The translations under genes and the position numbers were made by a program. The notes beneath the pieces are model-generated. The model was not told where the DNA came from. It saw nothing but the letters and a program-made list of their open reading frames with translations, and ran no database searches. From the NCBI GenBank assembly GCA_015661135.1, contig JACVXW010000013.1, forward strand, positions 1 to 25,819: a stretch of DNA of 25,819 bases. The letters run 5' to 3'. Position 1 is the first letter of the stretch. The number at the start of each line of letters is the position of its first letter. This document shows, piece by piece, positions 16,359 through 23,682 of this stretch. The stretch is from Chloroflexota bacterium (GTDB lineage Bacteria; Chloroflexota; Limnocylindria; Limnocylindrales; CSP1-4).

Positions 16359-16628
16359 ATGTCGATGAAGACCGACGCCCCGGGCATCCCGCTCGGCGAC
16401 TGGCTCGAGCGACTCGCGGAGGTTCTGCCGACGGGTGCCCAGGGGACGGTGAGCGCGGCCGAGCAGGCGGCGCTCCTCGACATCGCGCGGATCGCCGCGC
16501 ACACGAGTGAGCGCATTGCCGCCCCGATCTCGACCTACCTGGCAGGGCTCGCTTTGGCAACTGCGGAACCGGACGATCGTGTGGCCGGCCTGCAGCGGAT
16601 CGTCGCCCGTCTCGAGCCCGGCGACTGA
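16359..16628 (+). CDS. DUF6457 domain protein
   Basis: An 89-residue all-helical protein: IPLGDWLERLAEVLP, AALLDIARIAAHTSERIAAPISTYLAGLALA, DRVAGLQRIVARL. The pattern of a W-L-x-R-L helix followed by L-D-x-A-R-x-x-A-H-x-x-E-R-x-A-A-P matches DUF6457, which I know mainly as a small domain next to or fused with molybdenum-cofactor genes such as mobA. A strong GGAGG (16349-16353) precedes ATG 16359, with a second ATG two codons later. It lies 51 nt after the molybdoenzyme catalytic subunit and is probably in the same operon, where it may help cofactor insertion or maturation; that role is inferred from position only. Confidence 0.7.
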   Translation: MSMKTDAPGIPLGDWLERLAEVLPTGAQGTVSAAEQAALLDIARIAAHTSERIAAPISTYLAGLALATAEPDDRVAGLQRIVARLEPGD

Positions 16629-16684
16629 CCGGTCGCGCACCGGGCCCCATTTGGCTGGGCGGGGCAAATCCGTAGCGGAACCTG

Positions 16685-16713
16685 CTGAGGTCGCCTCGCG
16701 ATCCGGGTACCCT
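16685..16713 (+). promoter_or_regulatory. Leaderless promoter of the CapA-family gene
   Basis: CTGAGG (16685-16690), 17-nt spacer, TACCCT (16708-16713), then the GTG start after 6 nt. Hexamer, spacing and distance to the start match the paiB promoter exactly. There is no Shine-Dalgarno site. Confidence 0.55.
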
Positions 16714-16719
16714 CCCGTC

Positions 16720-18441
16720 GTGAGATTCGAGCGCGTCAGACCTCGGTCGATCGGCCGCCGTGGCGTGCGGGCGAGCGTCCCGTTGCGCGCTCCCGTCCCG
16801 TTGCTCGCTCCCGTCCCGTTGCGCGCTCGCTGGCCCCTGCGTTCGGGTGTCGCGCTGGCCCTGTTCGCGCTCCTGGCGGTCGCCTGCGACCCGTCCGCGA
16901 CGCGCCCGTCCTCGGCGTCGCCGTCGCCGTCCCCGGCGCCATCCGTCGCGGTCGCCTCGGCGACGCCCTCGGCGACGCCCTCGGCGACTCCCGCCCCGAC
17001 ACCCGCGATCGTCCTTCGGCCGCTCGTTCCAGTGACCGACTTCCGCGCCCCGTGGACGGAGACATCGGCCCAGGAGGTCGCCGCCGTCCTGGCCGGCACA
17101 TCCGAGCGGTACAGCGCGATCGAGGTGGTCGAGGCACAGCGATTCAAGGTCCTCGCCGCGCTCGGCCTTGGGCTCCCGGGCGATCGAACACGGTTCATCC
17201 TTGCCCCCGATCTCGGGGCGCTCAAGGCGGACCTTGCCGCGAGCCGGGACCGGCTCGCCTTCCTGCTCGCGGACGACGTGGACCCGAGCGTCCGGGCGCT
17301 CGGTTGGGCGGGCGCGTTCCTGTTCGGCGGGGATCGCGTCGGCGCGGCCGCAGACTGGCCGCTCCAGGCCACGTTCATCGAGGTTGAGGGGTCTCCGTCA
17401 GCCGTGGCGCCAATGCGCTACGACCCGGCGACGGCATGGACGCTCGTCGCCGGGGGCGACATCCTGCTGGACCGGGGCGTGGCCCTGGCCGTCGGGGCTT
17501 CCTCGCGCGGGGTCGACTTCCCGTTCGACGGCGGGACGGTGACGATCACCTCGCGATGCAAGGACTGCTCGGTCTTCGGCTGGGACCTGCCCCGGACGGA
17601 GCGAACCGGCGACGAGGGCGCCGTCCGGGCGCTGCTCTCCGGCGCGGACCTCGCGATCGCGAACTTCGAGAACCCGGCTCCGGATGCCTTCAAGTTCCAC
17701 GAGTCCGGCACGGTCTTCAGTGCCGACCCGGCCCTCATCGAGGGCCTCGTCAACGCCGGCATCGACTACCTCTCGCTCGGCAACAATCACATCCGGGATG
17801 CCGGCGCGCGGGGCATCCTCGACACGATCGAGAACCTCGACGGCTGGGGCATCGCCCACAGCGGGGCGGGTGCGGATCTCTCGGCGGCCCGGACGCCTGC
17901 GCTGCTCGCCGCGGGCGGCGTGACCGTCGCAATCCTCGGCTATGACACGATCGCCGGCGGCTACTTCGCGACAGCCGACCTGGCCGGCAGCGCGCCGCTG
18001 ACCGCCGAGAACGTTCGGGAGGACGTGGCGGTCGCCCGTGCCGCCGGTGCAGGCCTCGTCATCGTCTTCCCGCACTGGGGCACCGAGTACGACCCGACAC
18101 CGTTCGCCGGTCAGCGTCGACTCGCGGAGGCCGCGATCGATGCCGGCGCGGATATGGTCATCGGCAACCACGCCCACTGGGCGGCCGGGATGGAGATCTA
18201 CAAGGGCAAGCCCATCTGGTACGCCCTCGGCAACTTCGTCTTCGACCAGTCCTGGTCAGAGCCGACGATGGAAGGCATCACCCTTGAGCTGACGTTCTCC
18301 GGTACTGAACTCGTCCAGGTCCGGATGCGGCCCCACCTGATCCTCGAGAAGGCCCAGCCCAACTTCATGGACCCCGCCGGGAGCGGTGCCGTCGTGATGG
18401 GCCAGGTCTGGGCCGCCTCGGAAGGCCTCCTCGACTGGTAA
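16720..18441 (+). CDS. CapA-family (PGA_cap) metallophosphatase-like lipoprotein
   Basis: A 573-residue exported protein. The N-terminus is arginine-rich, followed by a hydrophobic helix and lipobox (LALFALLAVAC), then a Ser/Pro/Ala/Thr linker. Residues from about 110 to 230 are a domain that I do not recognise. The rest is the CapA/PgsA fold, related to calcineurin-like phosphatases: TLVAGGDILLDRGV, ANFENPAPD, DYLSLGNNHIRDAGARGI, VIVFPHWGTEYDP and MVIGNHAHWAAGMEIYKGKPIWYALGNFVFDQ, including the metal-binding D/N/H residues. Members are linked to poly-gamma-glutamate or other capsule polymers, but many stand alone with unknown substrates. GTG 16720 is chosen because a -10 box lies 6 nt before it; the frame upstream overlaps the DUF6457 gene. 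Confidence 0.85.
   Translation: MRFERVRPRSIGRRGVRASVPLRAPVPLLAPVPLRARWPLRSGVALALFALLAVACDPSATRPSSASPSPSPAPSVAVASATPSATPSATPAPTPAIVLRPLVPVTDFRAPWTETSAQEVAAVLAGTSERYSAIEVVEAQRFKVLAALGLGLPGDRTRFILAPDLGALKADLAASRDRLAFLLADDVDPSVRALGWAGAFLFGGDRVGAAADWPLQATFIEVEGSPSAVAPMRYDPATAWTLVAGGDILLDRGVALAVGASSRGVDFPFDGGTVTITSRCKDCSVFGWDLPRTERTGDEGAVRALLSGADLAIANFENPAPDAFKFHESGTVFSADPALIEGLVNAGIDYLSLGNNHIRDAGARGILDTIENLDGWGIAHSGAGADLSAARTPALLAAGGVTVAILGYDTIAGGYFATADLAGSAPLTAENVREDVAVARAAGAGLVIVFPHWGTEYDPTPFAGQRRLAEAAIDAGADMVIGNHAHWAAGMEIYKGKPIWYALGNFVFDQSWSEPTMEGITLELTFSGTELVQVRMRPHLILEKAQPNFMDPAGSGAVVMGQVWAASEGLLDW
16777..16830 (+). repeat. Three 18-bp tandem repeats in the CapA-family gene
   Basis: The unit GTCCCGTTGCKCGCTCSC occurs three times with one or two differences and encodes VPLRAP, VPLLAP and VPLRAR before the signal helix. 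It lengthens the cytosolic N-terminal arm. A second run of 12-bp near-repeats (about 16955-16990) encodes ATPS units in the linker after the lipobox. Confidence 0.9.
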
Positions 18442-18822
18442 TGGCACGCCGAGCGAGGGTGGGCAGCTGAACCGGGCCCGCGGCACCCCCAGATACGACT
18501 GGGGATCGTGGTAGGTGGCGAGTTGTCACTCCTTGGCGGGCACGACGCGATCCGCTCGCGAAAGTTCGTGCTCAGCAACGCCGTGATTCGGCGACCACTT
18601 CCGGCCGGACGACCCCGCCTGCGGTCTAGTACGACCCCGCGTCGTAGGTGGGGGTAAGGGGGACGGTTCGGGCGGTTAGTACGCTCGGGGATCGTAGATG
18701 GTGGCCGACGGCGGGCCGGGACGCGGCGCGGGTGGCCGACGGCGGGCCGGGACGCGGCGTGAGGCGCTGGCGCTTGAGGCGGTGCGGCCGGGCAGCAAGC
18801 GGCCAGGTCGGCCGTGGTCGCG
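18442..18822. repeat. Repeat-rich spacer between convergent genes
   Basis: This 381-bp gap holds no gene that I can support. Three related imperfect palindromes begin at 18494 (TACGACTGGGGATCGTGGTA), 18630 (TACGACCCCGCGTCGTA) and 18680 (TACGCTCGGGGATCGTA), each followed by GGTGG or GATGG. The last two are spaced exactly 50 bp apart. A 29-bp sequence is then repeated perfectly at 18700-18728 and 18731-18759 (period 31). The palindromes could form hairpins at the ends of the two converging transcripts. Confidence 0.75.
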
Positions 18823-19767
18823 TCAGTCGAGGCCGGCGAAGACGTCCGTCTCGGGCAAGGGAGAGGCCACCCGCGATTCGCGGAGGACGTAGGCCTCCTT
18901 CGACCAGAACTCGCGCCAGGCGTCCGGGCCGAAGCGAAGGAACGGATGCTCCCGGCTCAGTTGAGTGACATGGTGCAGGATCGCGGCCCACTTCCGGTCG
19001 ATGACGTCGGCGACGTCTATCCAGGTCGTGATCGATTCGTCCGGCACGAGCATCTTCGCCATCCGCTCCCGGAACATCTCGAGCTCCTCGGGCGAGGCAT
19101 CGGTGGGCTCGGACCAGAAGCTCTGCTCGCCCGCCGCCTCCATCTGGTCGCGCATCGCGTTGCGGACCGAGGCGGGGATCGCCTGCTCGTACAGCTTGGA
19201 CGGCGACCACGGCGCCAGGCCGCCGTCGGCCCCGGCCGGACCCGTGCCACCGTGCTCGGGCGCTAGCTGCTCCGGGTACCAGGCGGGGTCGCCGGCCCGG
19301 GCGAAGGCCCGCACGGAGACGTCATGGACGCGGATGTGGTCCGGGTGGCCGTACCCGCCGAAGTCGTTGTAGGTGGTCATCACCTCGGGTCGGTCGCGGC
19401 GGACGAACCACGTCAGGCGCCGCGCGGCCTCGTCGGGGTCCGCCTGCCAGAAGCAACGCGGATCGCGATTGCCCTCGGTGCCCATCATCCCGGAGTCGCG
19501 GTAGCCCAGGTTCTCCCACTCCGTGACGCCGAGTTCGGCCATCGCCGCCTCGAGCTCGCCGGCCCGGATCTCGCCGAGGCGCCGGTGATTGTCCGGAGTG
19601 TCCATCTCCGGGACCACGATCTCGCCGAGTTCGCCGCGAGTTCCAGTGACCAGGACGACGCGGTGGCCGTCCCGGACGGCCTTCGCCATCAGCCCGCCGG
19701 TGCCGATGGTCTCGTCGTCGGGGTGGGCGTGGACGGTCATGAGGGTGCGCGGACGGTGGTTGGTCAT
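18823..19767 (-). CDS. PIG-L family deacetylase, mycothiol conjugate amidase (Mca)-like
   Basis: A 314-residue zinc-dependent amide hydrolase of the LmbE/PIG-L family. The zinc-site motifs are HAHPDDE (H15, D18) and GYGHPDH (H141, H144). Other family stretches are VLVTGTRGELGEI, LGYRDSGMMG and DFGGYGHPDHIRVHDVSVRAF. The length and the extra C-terminal part (KLYEQAIP..., WIDVADVIDRKWAAILHHVTQL) resemble Mca and MshB more than short PIG-L enzymes. In actinobacteria Mca cleaves mycothiol S-conjugates; whether this organism makes such a thiol is unknown, so the substrate is open. There is no Shine-Dalgarno site, but TAGGAT (19782-19777) lies 9 nt before the ATG, compatible with a leaderless mRNA. 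Confidence 0.87.
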   Translation of the reverse strand: MTNHRPRTLMTVHAHPDDETIGTGGLMAKAVRDGHRVVLVTGTRGELGEIVVPEMDTPDNHRRLGEIRAGELEAAMAELGVTEWENLGYRDSGMMGTEGNRDPRCFWQADPDEAARRLTWFVRRDRPEVMTTYNDFGGYGHPDHIRVHDVSVRAFARAGDPAWYPEQLAPEHGGTGPAGADGGLAPWSPSKLYEQAIPASVRNAMRDQMEAAGEQSFWSEPTDASPEELEMFRERMAKMLVPDESITTWIDVADVIDRKWAAILHHVTQLSREHPFLRFGPDAWREFWSKEAYVLRESRVASPLPETDVFAGLD

Positions 19768-19870
19768 GGAGGTGCCATCCTACGGGGAATTCGACCGAAG
19801 CCGCCCGCGGCGTCACGGAGCCGTCACCGAAGCGGCCGAGACTCTCCGGGACACGCAGCTCGAGCGAGGG

Positions 19871-20614
19871 ATGATGCCGAACGGACGCGCACCAGGATTT
19901 CGATCACGGGGAGTTGCCCGTGCCGGGGCCCGTGCCGGGGGGCGCGCCGACGCGCGTGACGGCGGGCGGGCCGCCGCCCTCCTCGCCGTCCTGGTCGCGT
20001 TCGTCGCCTGTTCCGGTCCCGCGGGCGCAGGCGCGACGCCCGTTCCGACGCGCGACCCGTCCGCGCCGACCGCCCCGACCTCTACCGAGCCATCCGCCGG
20101 CTCCTCACCCGGCGCGGGCGCAAGCCCGACGGTCGGCCCCCCGGACGCCACGCCCGGCGTTGTCCTCACCCAGGCATGGGCGACGGCGGAACTCACCGAT
20201 GTCCGGAACGGCCAGACCTTCCGGATCGCGGACCTCGTTGCGGACGGCCGGGTCGTGTTCATCGAGCCGATGGCGATCTGGTGCAAGAACTGCCGGTCCC
20301 AGCAGCGGGACGCCGTGAAGGCGCTCGCGCTTCTGGACCCCGCACGGGTGACCTGGATCGGGATCGACGTGGAATCCTCGGAGAGTGCGCAGGATCTGGC
20401 GGCCTACAGCGCATCCAATGGGTTCGACTGGCCGTTCGCCGTGGCCTCCACGGTCGTTGCCCGGGCGCTCGCGAACGACTTCGGCAACCAGGTGCTCTCG
20501 CCACCCTCGACCCCGATCCTGGTGGTTGGACCGGACGGGACCGTGACCCTGACCGAGTTCGGGCACAAGAGCGTGGACCGGATCCTCGAGCTCGCCGCGG
20601 CCCACGGGGCTTGA
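19871..20614 (+). CDS. TlpA/ResA-like thioredoxin-fold lipoprotein
   Basis: A 247-residue exported thiol-disulfide protein. A long arginine-rich N-terminus leads to a hydrophobic helix and lipobox (LVAFVAC, C47), then a Pro/Thr/Ser-rich linker (to about residue 100) and a thioredoxin fold: FIEPMAIWCKNCRSQQRDAV with the redox pair C138/C141, WIGIDVESSESAQDLAAY, and the cis-proline region PPSTPILVVGPDGTV. TlpA/ResA proteins reduce disulfides outside the membrane, for instance in cytochrome c or oxidase maturation. Its neighbour 28 nt downstream is CcdA, the usual electron donor. ATG 19871 (or 19874) follows a weak GAGG; longer upstream frames overlap the divergent PIG-L gene. Confidence 0.87.
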   Translation: MMPNGRAPGFRSRGVARAGARAGGRADARDGGRAAALLAVLVAFVACSGPAGAGATPVPTRDPSAPTAPTSTEPSAGSSPGAGASPTVGPPDATPGVVLTQAWATAELTDVRNGQTFRIADLVADGRVVFIEPMAIWCKNCRSQQRDAVKALALLDPARVTWIGIDVESSESAQDLAAYSASNGFDWPFAVASTVVARALANDFGNQVLSPPSTPILVVGPDGTVTLTEFGHKSVDRILELAAAHGA

Positions 20615-20642
20615 GCGGCGCGCCGGGCATCCGTTCCCCATC

Positions 20643-21341
20643 GTGATCGACCAGCTGATCATCGCGCTGTCCGGCCTGGGGCCCGTTGGTCTCGGCCTCG
20701 CCAGCGCGGCGTCGCCCTGTCTGCTGCCGCTTTACCCGGGGTTCGTGGCCTACCTGGCATCGAACAGCCGGGCTCTGGAGGGCCGGCGCGGGACCGGGCT
20801 GCTGGGCCTCATCGTGCTCGGCGGCGTGCTCACGATGATGACCCTCATCGCGATCGTCCTCGTCATCGTGGCCGTCCCCACGAGTCGCCTGCTGGCGTTC
20901 GCAACGCCGGTTATCGACGGCGTGCTGATCCTCCTCGGGCTGTTGCTGCTCGCCGGTCGCAACCCGTTCGAGCGGATGCCCGGCGCGAGCGTGCCGCTCG
21001 TCGCGAACCCCTACGGCCGCGCCTACCTGTACGGCCTCTTCCTCGGCCCGATCGCGCTGCCGTGCGCCGGCCCGTTCCTCATCTCGCTGCTCGGGATCAG
21101 CCTTGGCGTGGCGGATGCCGCCGGCAAGATGGGGACGTTCCTCCTGTTCGGGCTCGGGTTCGGCCTGCCGCTGGTGGCGCTGTCGCTCCTGACCGGGGTG
21201 CGGGCCCAGGCGGTCGTGCGCTGGATCGTTCGTCGCCACCGGGCGATCGAGATCGTGGCGGGCCTGCTGCTCGTGGTCGTCGCCATCGTCGACCTCGTGG
21301 ACAAGTGGGAGTCGATCACGCTGACCCTGGGCCTCGGCTGA
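20643..21341 (+). CDS. ccdA: CcdA-type thiol-disulfide transporter
   Basis: A 232-residue membrane protein with six hydrophobic segments. The two conserved cysteines lie in helices 1 and 4 in the family motifs SAASPCLLPLYPGF (C26) and GPIALPCAGPF (C141). CcdA carries electrons from cytosolic thioredoxin across the membrane to exported thiol proteins. It starts with GTG 20643, 28 nt after the TlpA-like gene, its likely partner. The length is typical. No cytochrome c maturation genes are visible nearby, so the pathway served (cytochrome c, an oxidase copper site or general disulfide repair) cannot be stated. Confidence 0.93.
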   Translation: MIDQLIIALSGLGPVGLGLASAASPCLLPLYPGFVAYLASNSRALEGRRGTGLLGLIVLGGVLTMMTLIAIVLVIVAVPTSRLLAFATPVIDGVLILLGLLLLAGRNPFERMPGASVPLVANPYGRAYLYGLFLGPIALPCAGPFLISLLGISLGVADAAGKMGTFLLFGLGFGLPLVALSLLTGVRAQAVVRWIVRRHRAIEIVAGLLLVVVAIVDLVDKWESITLTLGLG

Positions 21342-21414
21342 CTGCCGGGGGGTACGTCCCGAGCCTCACCCGACCGGACCGACCCGGACCTGACGGAACT
21401 CCACCAGCCGTTCG

Positions 21415-21422
21415 AAGGAGGT
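21415..21422 (+). promoter_or_regulatory. Perfect Shine-Dalgarno site AAGGAGGT
   Basis: AAGGAGGT matches the 16S rRNA 3' tail completely and is the strongest ribosome site in the window. It lies 3 nt before GTG 21426, which opens a 20-codon frame, and over 60 nt before the start of the 206-residue gene. Confidence 0.85.
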
Positions 21423-21425
21423 CCG

Positions 21426-21488
21426 GTGGGCGTCGGTACTTCTGCATTGCTGACGGCCCGGCGAGCGCCGCCCATGCTCCACTCGTGA
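21426..21488 (+). CDS. Short upstream ORF (20 codons), possible coupling or leader peptide
   Basis: GTG 21426 opens VGVGTSALLTARRAPPMLHS and ends with a TGA at 21486-21488, which overlaps the GTG start of the next gene (21485) as GTGA. It has a perfect ribosome site, whereas the next gene has none, so ribosomes may load here and restart. The peptide itself resembles nothing that I know. The spacing from GGAGG to GTG is 4 nt, slightly short. Alternatively the real start of the next gene lies elsewhere or a frameshift has split them. Confidence 0.5.
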   Translation: MGVGTSALLTARRAPPMLHS

Positions 21489-22105
21489 TCAGTTCCATCA
21501 GTCGACGCGTTCGCCTCGTTCTCCATCAGCCGGATGAAGAGGCAGCGCCCGCCGCGCCCGGTACGGACGACCTCGCCGAGGTCGAGTTCGTTGCGTACGC
21601 GGAGGACGGACGCCTGTCCGGCCGCATCCGCCTGGATAGCTCACGCCTCACCGACATGCTCAACGAGAATGACGAGTACCTCCTGGAGGGCGTCCTCGCA
21701 GAGCGGCTACCCGACGGCGAAACGATGGTCATTCCGGAGTTCCTCGTTCGCCGACACGAACTGCTCCTCGTCCACGCCACCGGGCCCCGCGGGGACCGGT
21801 CACGGCGGACGCGGACCCAGGTCCGGGCGATCACGCTGCGGAGCGGCCCCTACCTCGTCACCGGTGACGTCCACACGGCGGCTGGCCTGGACCCGCTCCT
21901 CTACTTCCGGCGCCGTCGTCCGATGGTGCCGCTGACCGATGCCACGGTCGAGTACCGCACCGCTCACGGTCCCGTGCAGGAGTACGTCGGGTCGATCGTC
22001 GTGAACCGCGACCTGATGGACTGGGTCCGCGCGATCGACGAGGGGGATGCCATCGCCGCCCACGCCGGCGGAGCTCCGGCCCGAATCGGACGGCCCACGA
22101 CCTAG
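21485..22105 (+). CDS. Conserved-looking hypothetical protein, 206 residues
   Basis: I do not recognise this protein. It is soluble, with no signal or membrane segment. Strand-rich motifs alternate: VEFVAYAEDGRLSGRIRLDSSRLTDMLNEND, YLLEGVLAERLPDGETMVIPEFLVRRHELLLVHATGPRG, ITLRSGPYLVTGDVHTAAGLDPLLYFRRRRPMVPLTDATVEY, and QEYVGSIVVNRDLMDWVRAIDEGD. The two halves look alike (a strand, a short helix with L-x-D-M-L or D-P-L-L, then basic residues), so it may be two copies of a small barrel. Codon use is as in its neighbours and clearly coding. GTG 21485 is the only reasonable start in frame before the conserved part and overlaps the mini-ORF stop. It could belong to the ccdA unit or be separate. 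Confidence 0.65.
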   Translation: MISSISRRVRLVLHQPDEEAAPAAPGTDDLAEVEFVAYAEDGRLSGRIRLDSSRLTDMLNENDEYLLEGVLAERLPDGETMVIPEFLVRRHELLLVHATGPRGDRSRRTRTQVRAITLRSGPYLVTGDVHTAAGLDPLLYFRRRRPMVPLTDATVEYRTAHGPVQEYVGSIVVNRDLMDWVRAIDEGDAIAAHAGGAPARIGRPTT

Positions 22106-22140
22106 CCCCGTCGCGCGCCATCCCCTGGGGCGACTTCGAG

Positions 22141-22325
22141 TGTCGCCGGGGGACGACAACTGGACGCAAAGTCGATCCCGTCAGATGGGTCGGCAGCCGC
22201 AAGGCCGGCCTTCCGGAGCGCATTGTTGTCGAATTGACCTCGCCGCACGACGGAATGACGCCCTTGGCCGAGTTTCGATGGTCCCGTCGGACCCGAGACC
22301 GTCCAGTTGTCGTCTGCTGACGACA
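22141..22325. mobile_element. Inverted-repeat element (MITE- or REPIN-like), 185 bp
   Basis: The left end (22141-22166) and the reverse complement of the right end (22300-22325) agree at 22 of 26 positions. They share TGTCG at the outer edge and a perfect 14-bp inner block, ACGACAACTGGACG. Each end is itself a small palindrome (TGTCGT...ACGACA on the right). The 133-bp core has no coding potential. An 8-bp direct repeat, GCGCGCCA, occurs at 22113-22120 and 22326-22333, but only the right copy touches the element, so it may be chance. A third end-like copy is at 25767. No transposase is present here. Confidence 0.6.
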
Positions 22326-22333
22326 GCGCGCCA

Positions 22334-22387
22334 CCGAAGCGGCCCTGAGGCTCCACCGCCCCGAAGCGGCCCTGAGGCTCCACCGCC
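22334..22387 (+). repeat. Two perfect 27-bp tandem repeats
   Basis: The unit starts CCGAAGCGGCCCTGAGG and ends CTCCACCGCC; copies occupy 22334-22360 and 22361-22387. They lie between the inverted-repeat element and the CoA-transferase gene. Each contains CTGAGG, but no -10 box lies 17 nt after either. Confidence 0.95.
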
Positions 22388-22433
22388 CCGCGGCGGCCTC
22401 GGACGGCCTCGGACGGCCGTACCATCGCAATCC

Positions 22434-23654
22434 ATGACGAGCGCCGAGCCAAACCCTGCCGGCCCACTCCACGGGATCCGCGTGGTTGACTGCTCCACCG
22501 TCCTCGCCGGGCCGTATTGCACGATGCTCCTCGCCGACCTCGGGGCAGATGTCATCAAGGTGGAGCCGCCAGAGGGTGACTCGACGCGCGGTTGGGGCCC
22601 CCCGTGGGTTGGGGAGGCGGCGGCGGGAACGCGGACCGCCGCGTACTTCCTGTCCGTCAACCGAAACAAGCGGAGCCTCCGCCTCGACCTCCATGCCGAG
22701 GCCGGGCGCGAGGTCCTCCGGCACCTGCTTGCCCGTGGCGACGTGCTCGTCGAGAACTTTCGCGCCGGCGGTCTGGATCGGCTCGGCTTCTCCGACGCCG
22801 CGCTCGCGGCCCTCAACCCGGAGCTGGTTCACCTGGCGATCGGTGGCTACGGGATCGGCGGCCCTGACGCGGCCAAACCCGGCTACGACTTCGTCATTCA
22901 GGCGACCGGCGGGCTGATGTCGATCACCGGAGACGCCGAAGGGCCGCCCACGAAGGTCGGCGTGGCCATCAGCGACGTGGTCGCCGGCCTGTTCGGCGCT
23001 GTTTCCGTGCTGGCCGGGTTGATGGCACGCCCCCGGGCCGGCGGCCAGCGGGTGGACGTGTCACTCCTCCAGAGCACGCTGGCCTTGCTCGTGAACCAGG
23101 CCCAGAACGCGTTCGTCACCGGGCGCTCGCCGGGCCGGCGCGGCAATGCCCATCCGAATATCGTCCCGTACGAGACCTTTGTGACCAGTGACGGCGTTAT
23201 CGCGATCGGCGTGGGGAGCGAGCGTCAGTGGCCGCGTTTCTGCGAGGCGGTCGGGCTCCCGGGCCTGGCTGCGGACCTGCGTTTCGCGACGAACGGCGAC
23301 CGCGTGGAGCATCGAGCGGAGCTCATCCCGCTCCTTGCCGCGCGGTTTGCGACCGAAACCTCGGCGGCGTGGCTCGCCCTCCTGGATGCGGCGGACGTTC
23401 CGGCCGGGCCGCTGCTCGATGTCCTCGATGCCTTCGCCACCCCCCAGGCGGTGGCCGTCCACGCGCGCGTTCCCCTGACCCACCCCGCACTCGGCGCCGT
23501 GGACCAGGTCCGGAGCCCGTTCGACTTCACGGCCACGCCGGCCTCGATCCGGACGCCGCCGCCGCTCCTCGGTGAGCACGTGGACGAGATCCTCGCCGAA
23601 CTCGGCTACGACCGGGCCGAAGTCGCGGCCCTTCGCGCGGCCGGCGTCGTCTAG
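22434..23654 (+). CDS. Class III (CaiB/BaiF) CoA-transferase
   Basis: A 406-residue enzyme of the formyl-CoA/succinyl-CoA transferase family, which moves CoA between carboxylic acids through an aspartyl intermediate. Family motifs run in order: GIRVVDCSTVLAGPYCTMLLADLGADVIKVEPP, TAAYFLSVNRNKRSLRLDL, DVLVENFRAGGLDRLGF, and PGYDFVIQATGGLMSITG with the nucleophile D152. The C-terminal part, PPLLGEHVDEILAELGY, is typical. ATG 22434 sits at the family start; no Shine-Dalgarno site is present, but TACCAT ends 9 nt upstream. The acyl substrate cannot be told, and no enoyl-CoA hydratase or acyl-CoA dehydrogenase lies nearby. Confidence 0.92.
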   Translation: MTSAEPNPAGPLHGIRVVDCSTVLAGPYCTMLLADLGADVIKVEPPEGDSTRGWGPPWVGEAAAGTRTAAYFLSVNRNKRSLRLDLHAEAGREVLRHLLARGDVLVENFRAGGLDRLGFSDAALAALNPELVHLAIGGYGIGGPDAAKPGYDFVIQATGGLMSITGDAEGPPTKVGVAISDVVAGLFGAVSVLAGLMARPRAGGQRVDVSLLQSTLALLVNQAQNAFVTGRSPGRRGNAHPNIVPYETFVTSDGVIAIGVGSERQWPRFCEAVGLPGLAADLRFATNGDRVEHRAELIPLLAARFATETSAAWLALLDAADVPAGPLLDVLDAFATPQAVAVHARVPLTHPALGAVDQVRSPFDFTATPASIRTPPPLLGEHVDEILAELGYDRAEVAALRAAGVV

Positions 23655-23682
23655 CTCGGGAACGCTCCTGGACCAGGCGCTC

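Larger units (their letters stand above)
22106..22433. other. Gene-free spacer with repeats
   Basis: The 328-bp spacer contains the inverted-repeat element at 22141-22325, the 27-bp tandem pair, a 10-bp tandem pair GGCCTCGGAC (22395-22404 and 22405-22414), and a -10-like TACCAT (22420-22425) 8 nt before the CoA-transferase ATG. I see no gene in it. Confidence 0.7.

Noticed and set aside
15246..17378. A 710-codon open frame on the minus strand
   Set aside because: It is antisense to three genes with recognised families and contains the reverse of the 9-bp repeats as a D-L-D run. No motif supports it.
18494..18759. CRISPR array
   Set aside because: The repeats are few and degenerate, spacing is irregular, and no spacers of constant length or cas genes are present.
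22113..22333. 8-bp GCGCGCCA direct repeats as target-site duplication of the inverted-repeat element
   Set aside because: The left copy is 20 bp away from the element end and such a GC-rich octamer is likely by chance.
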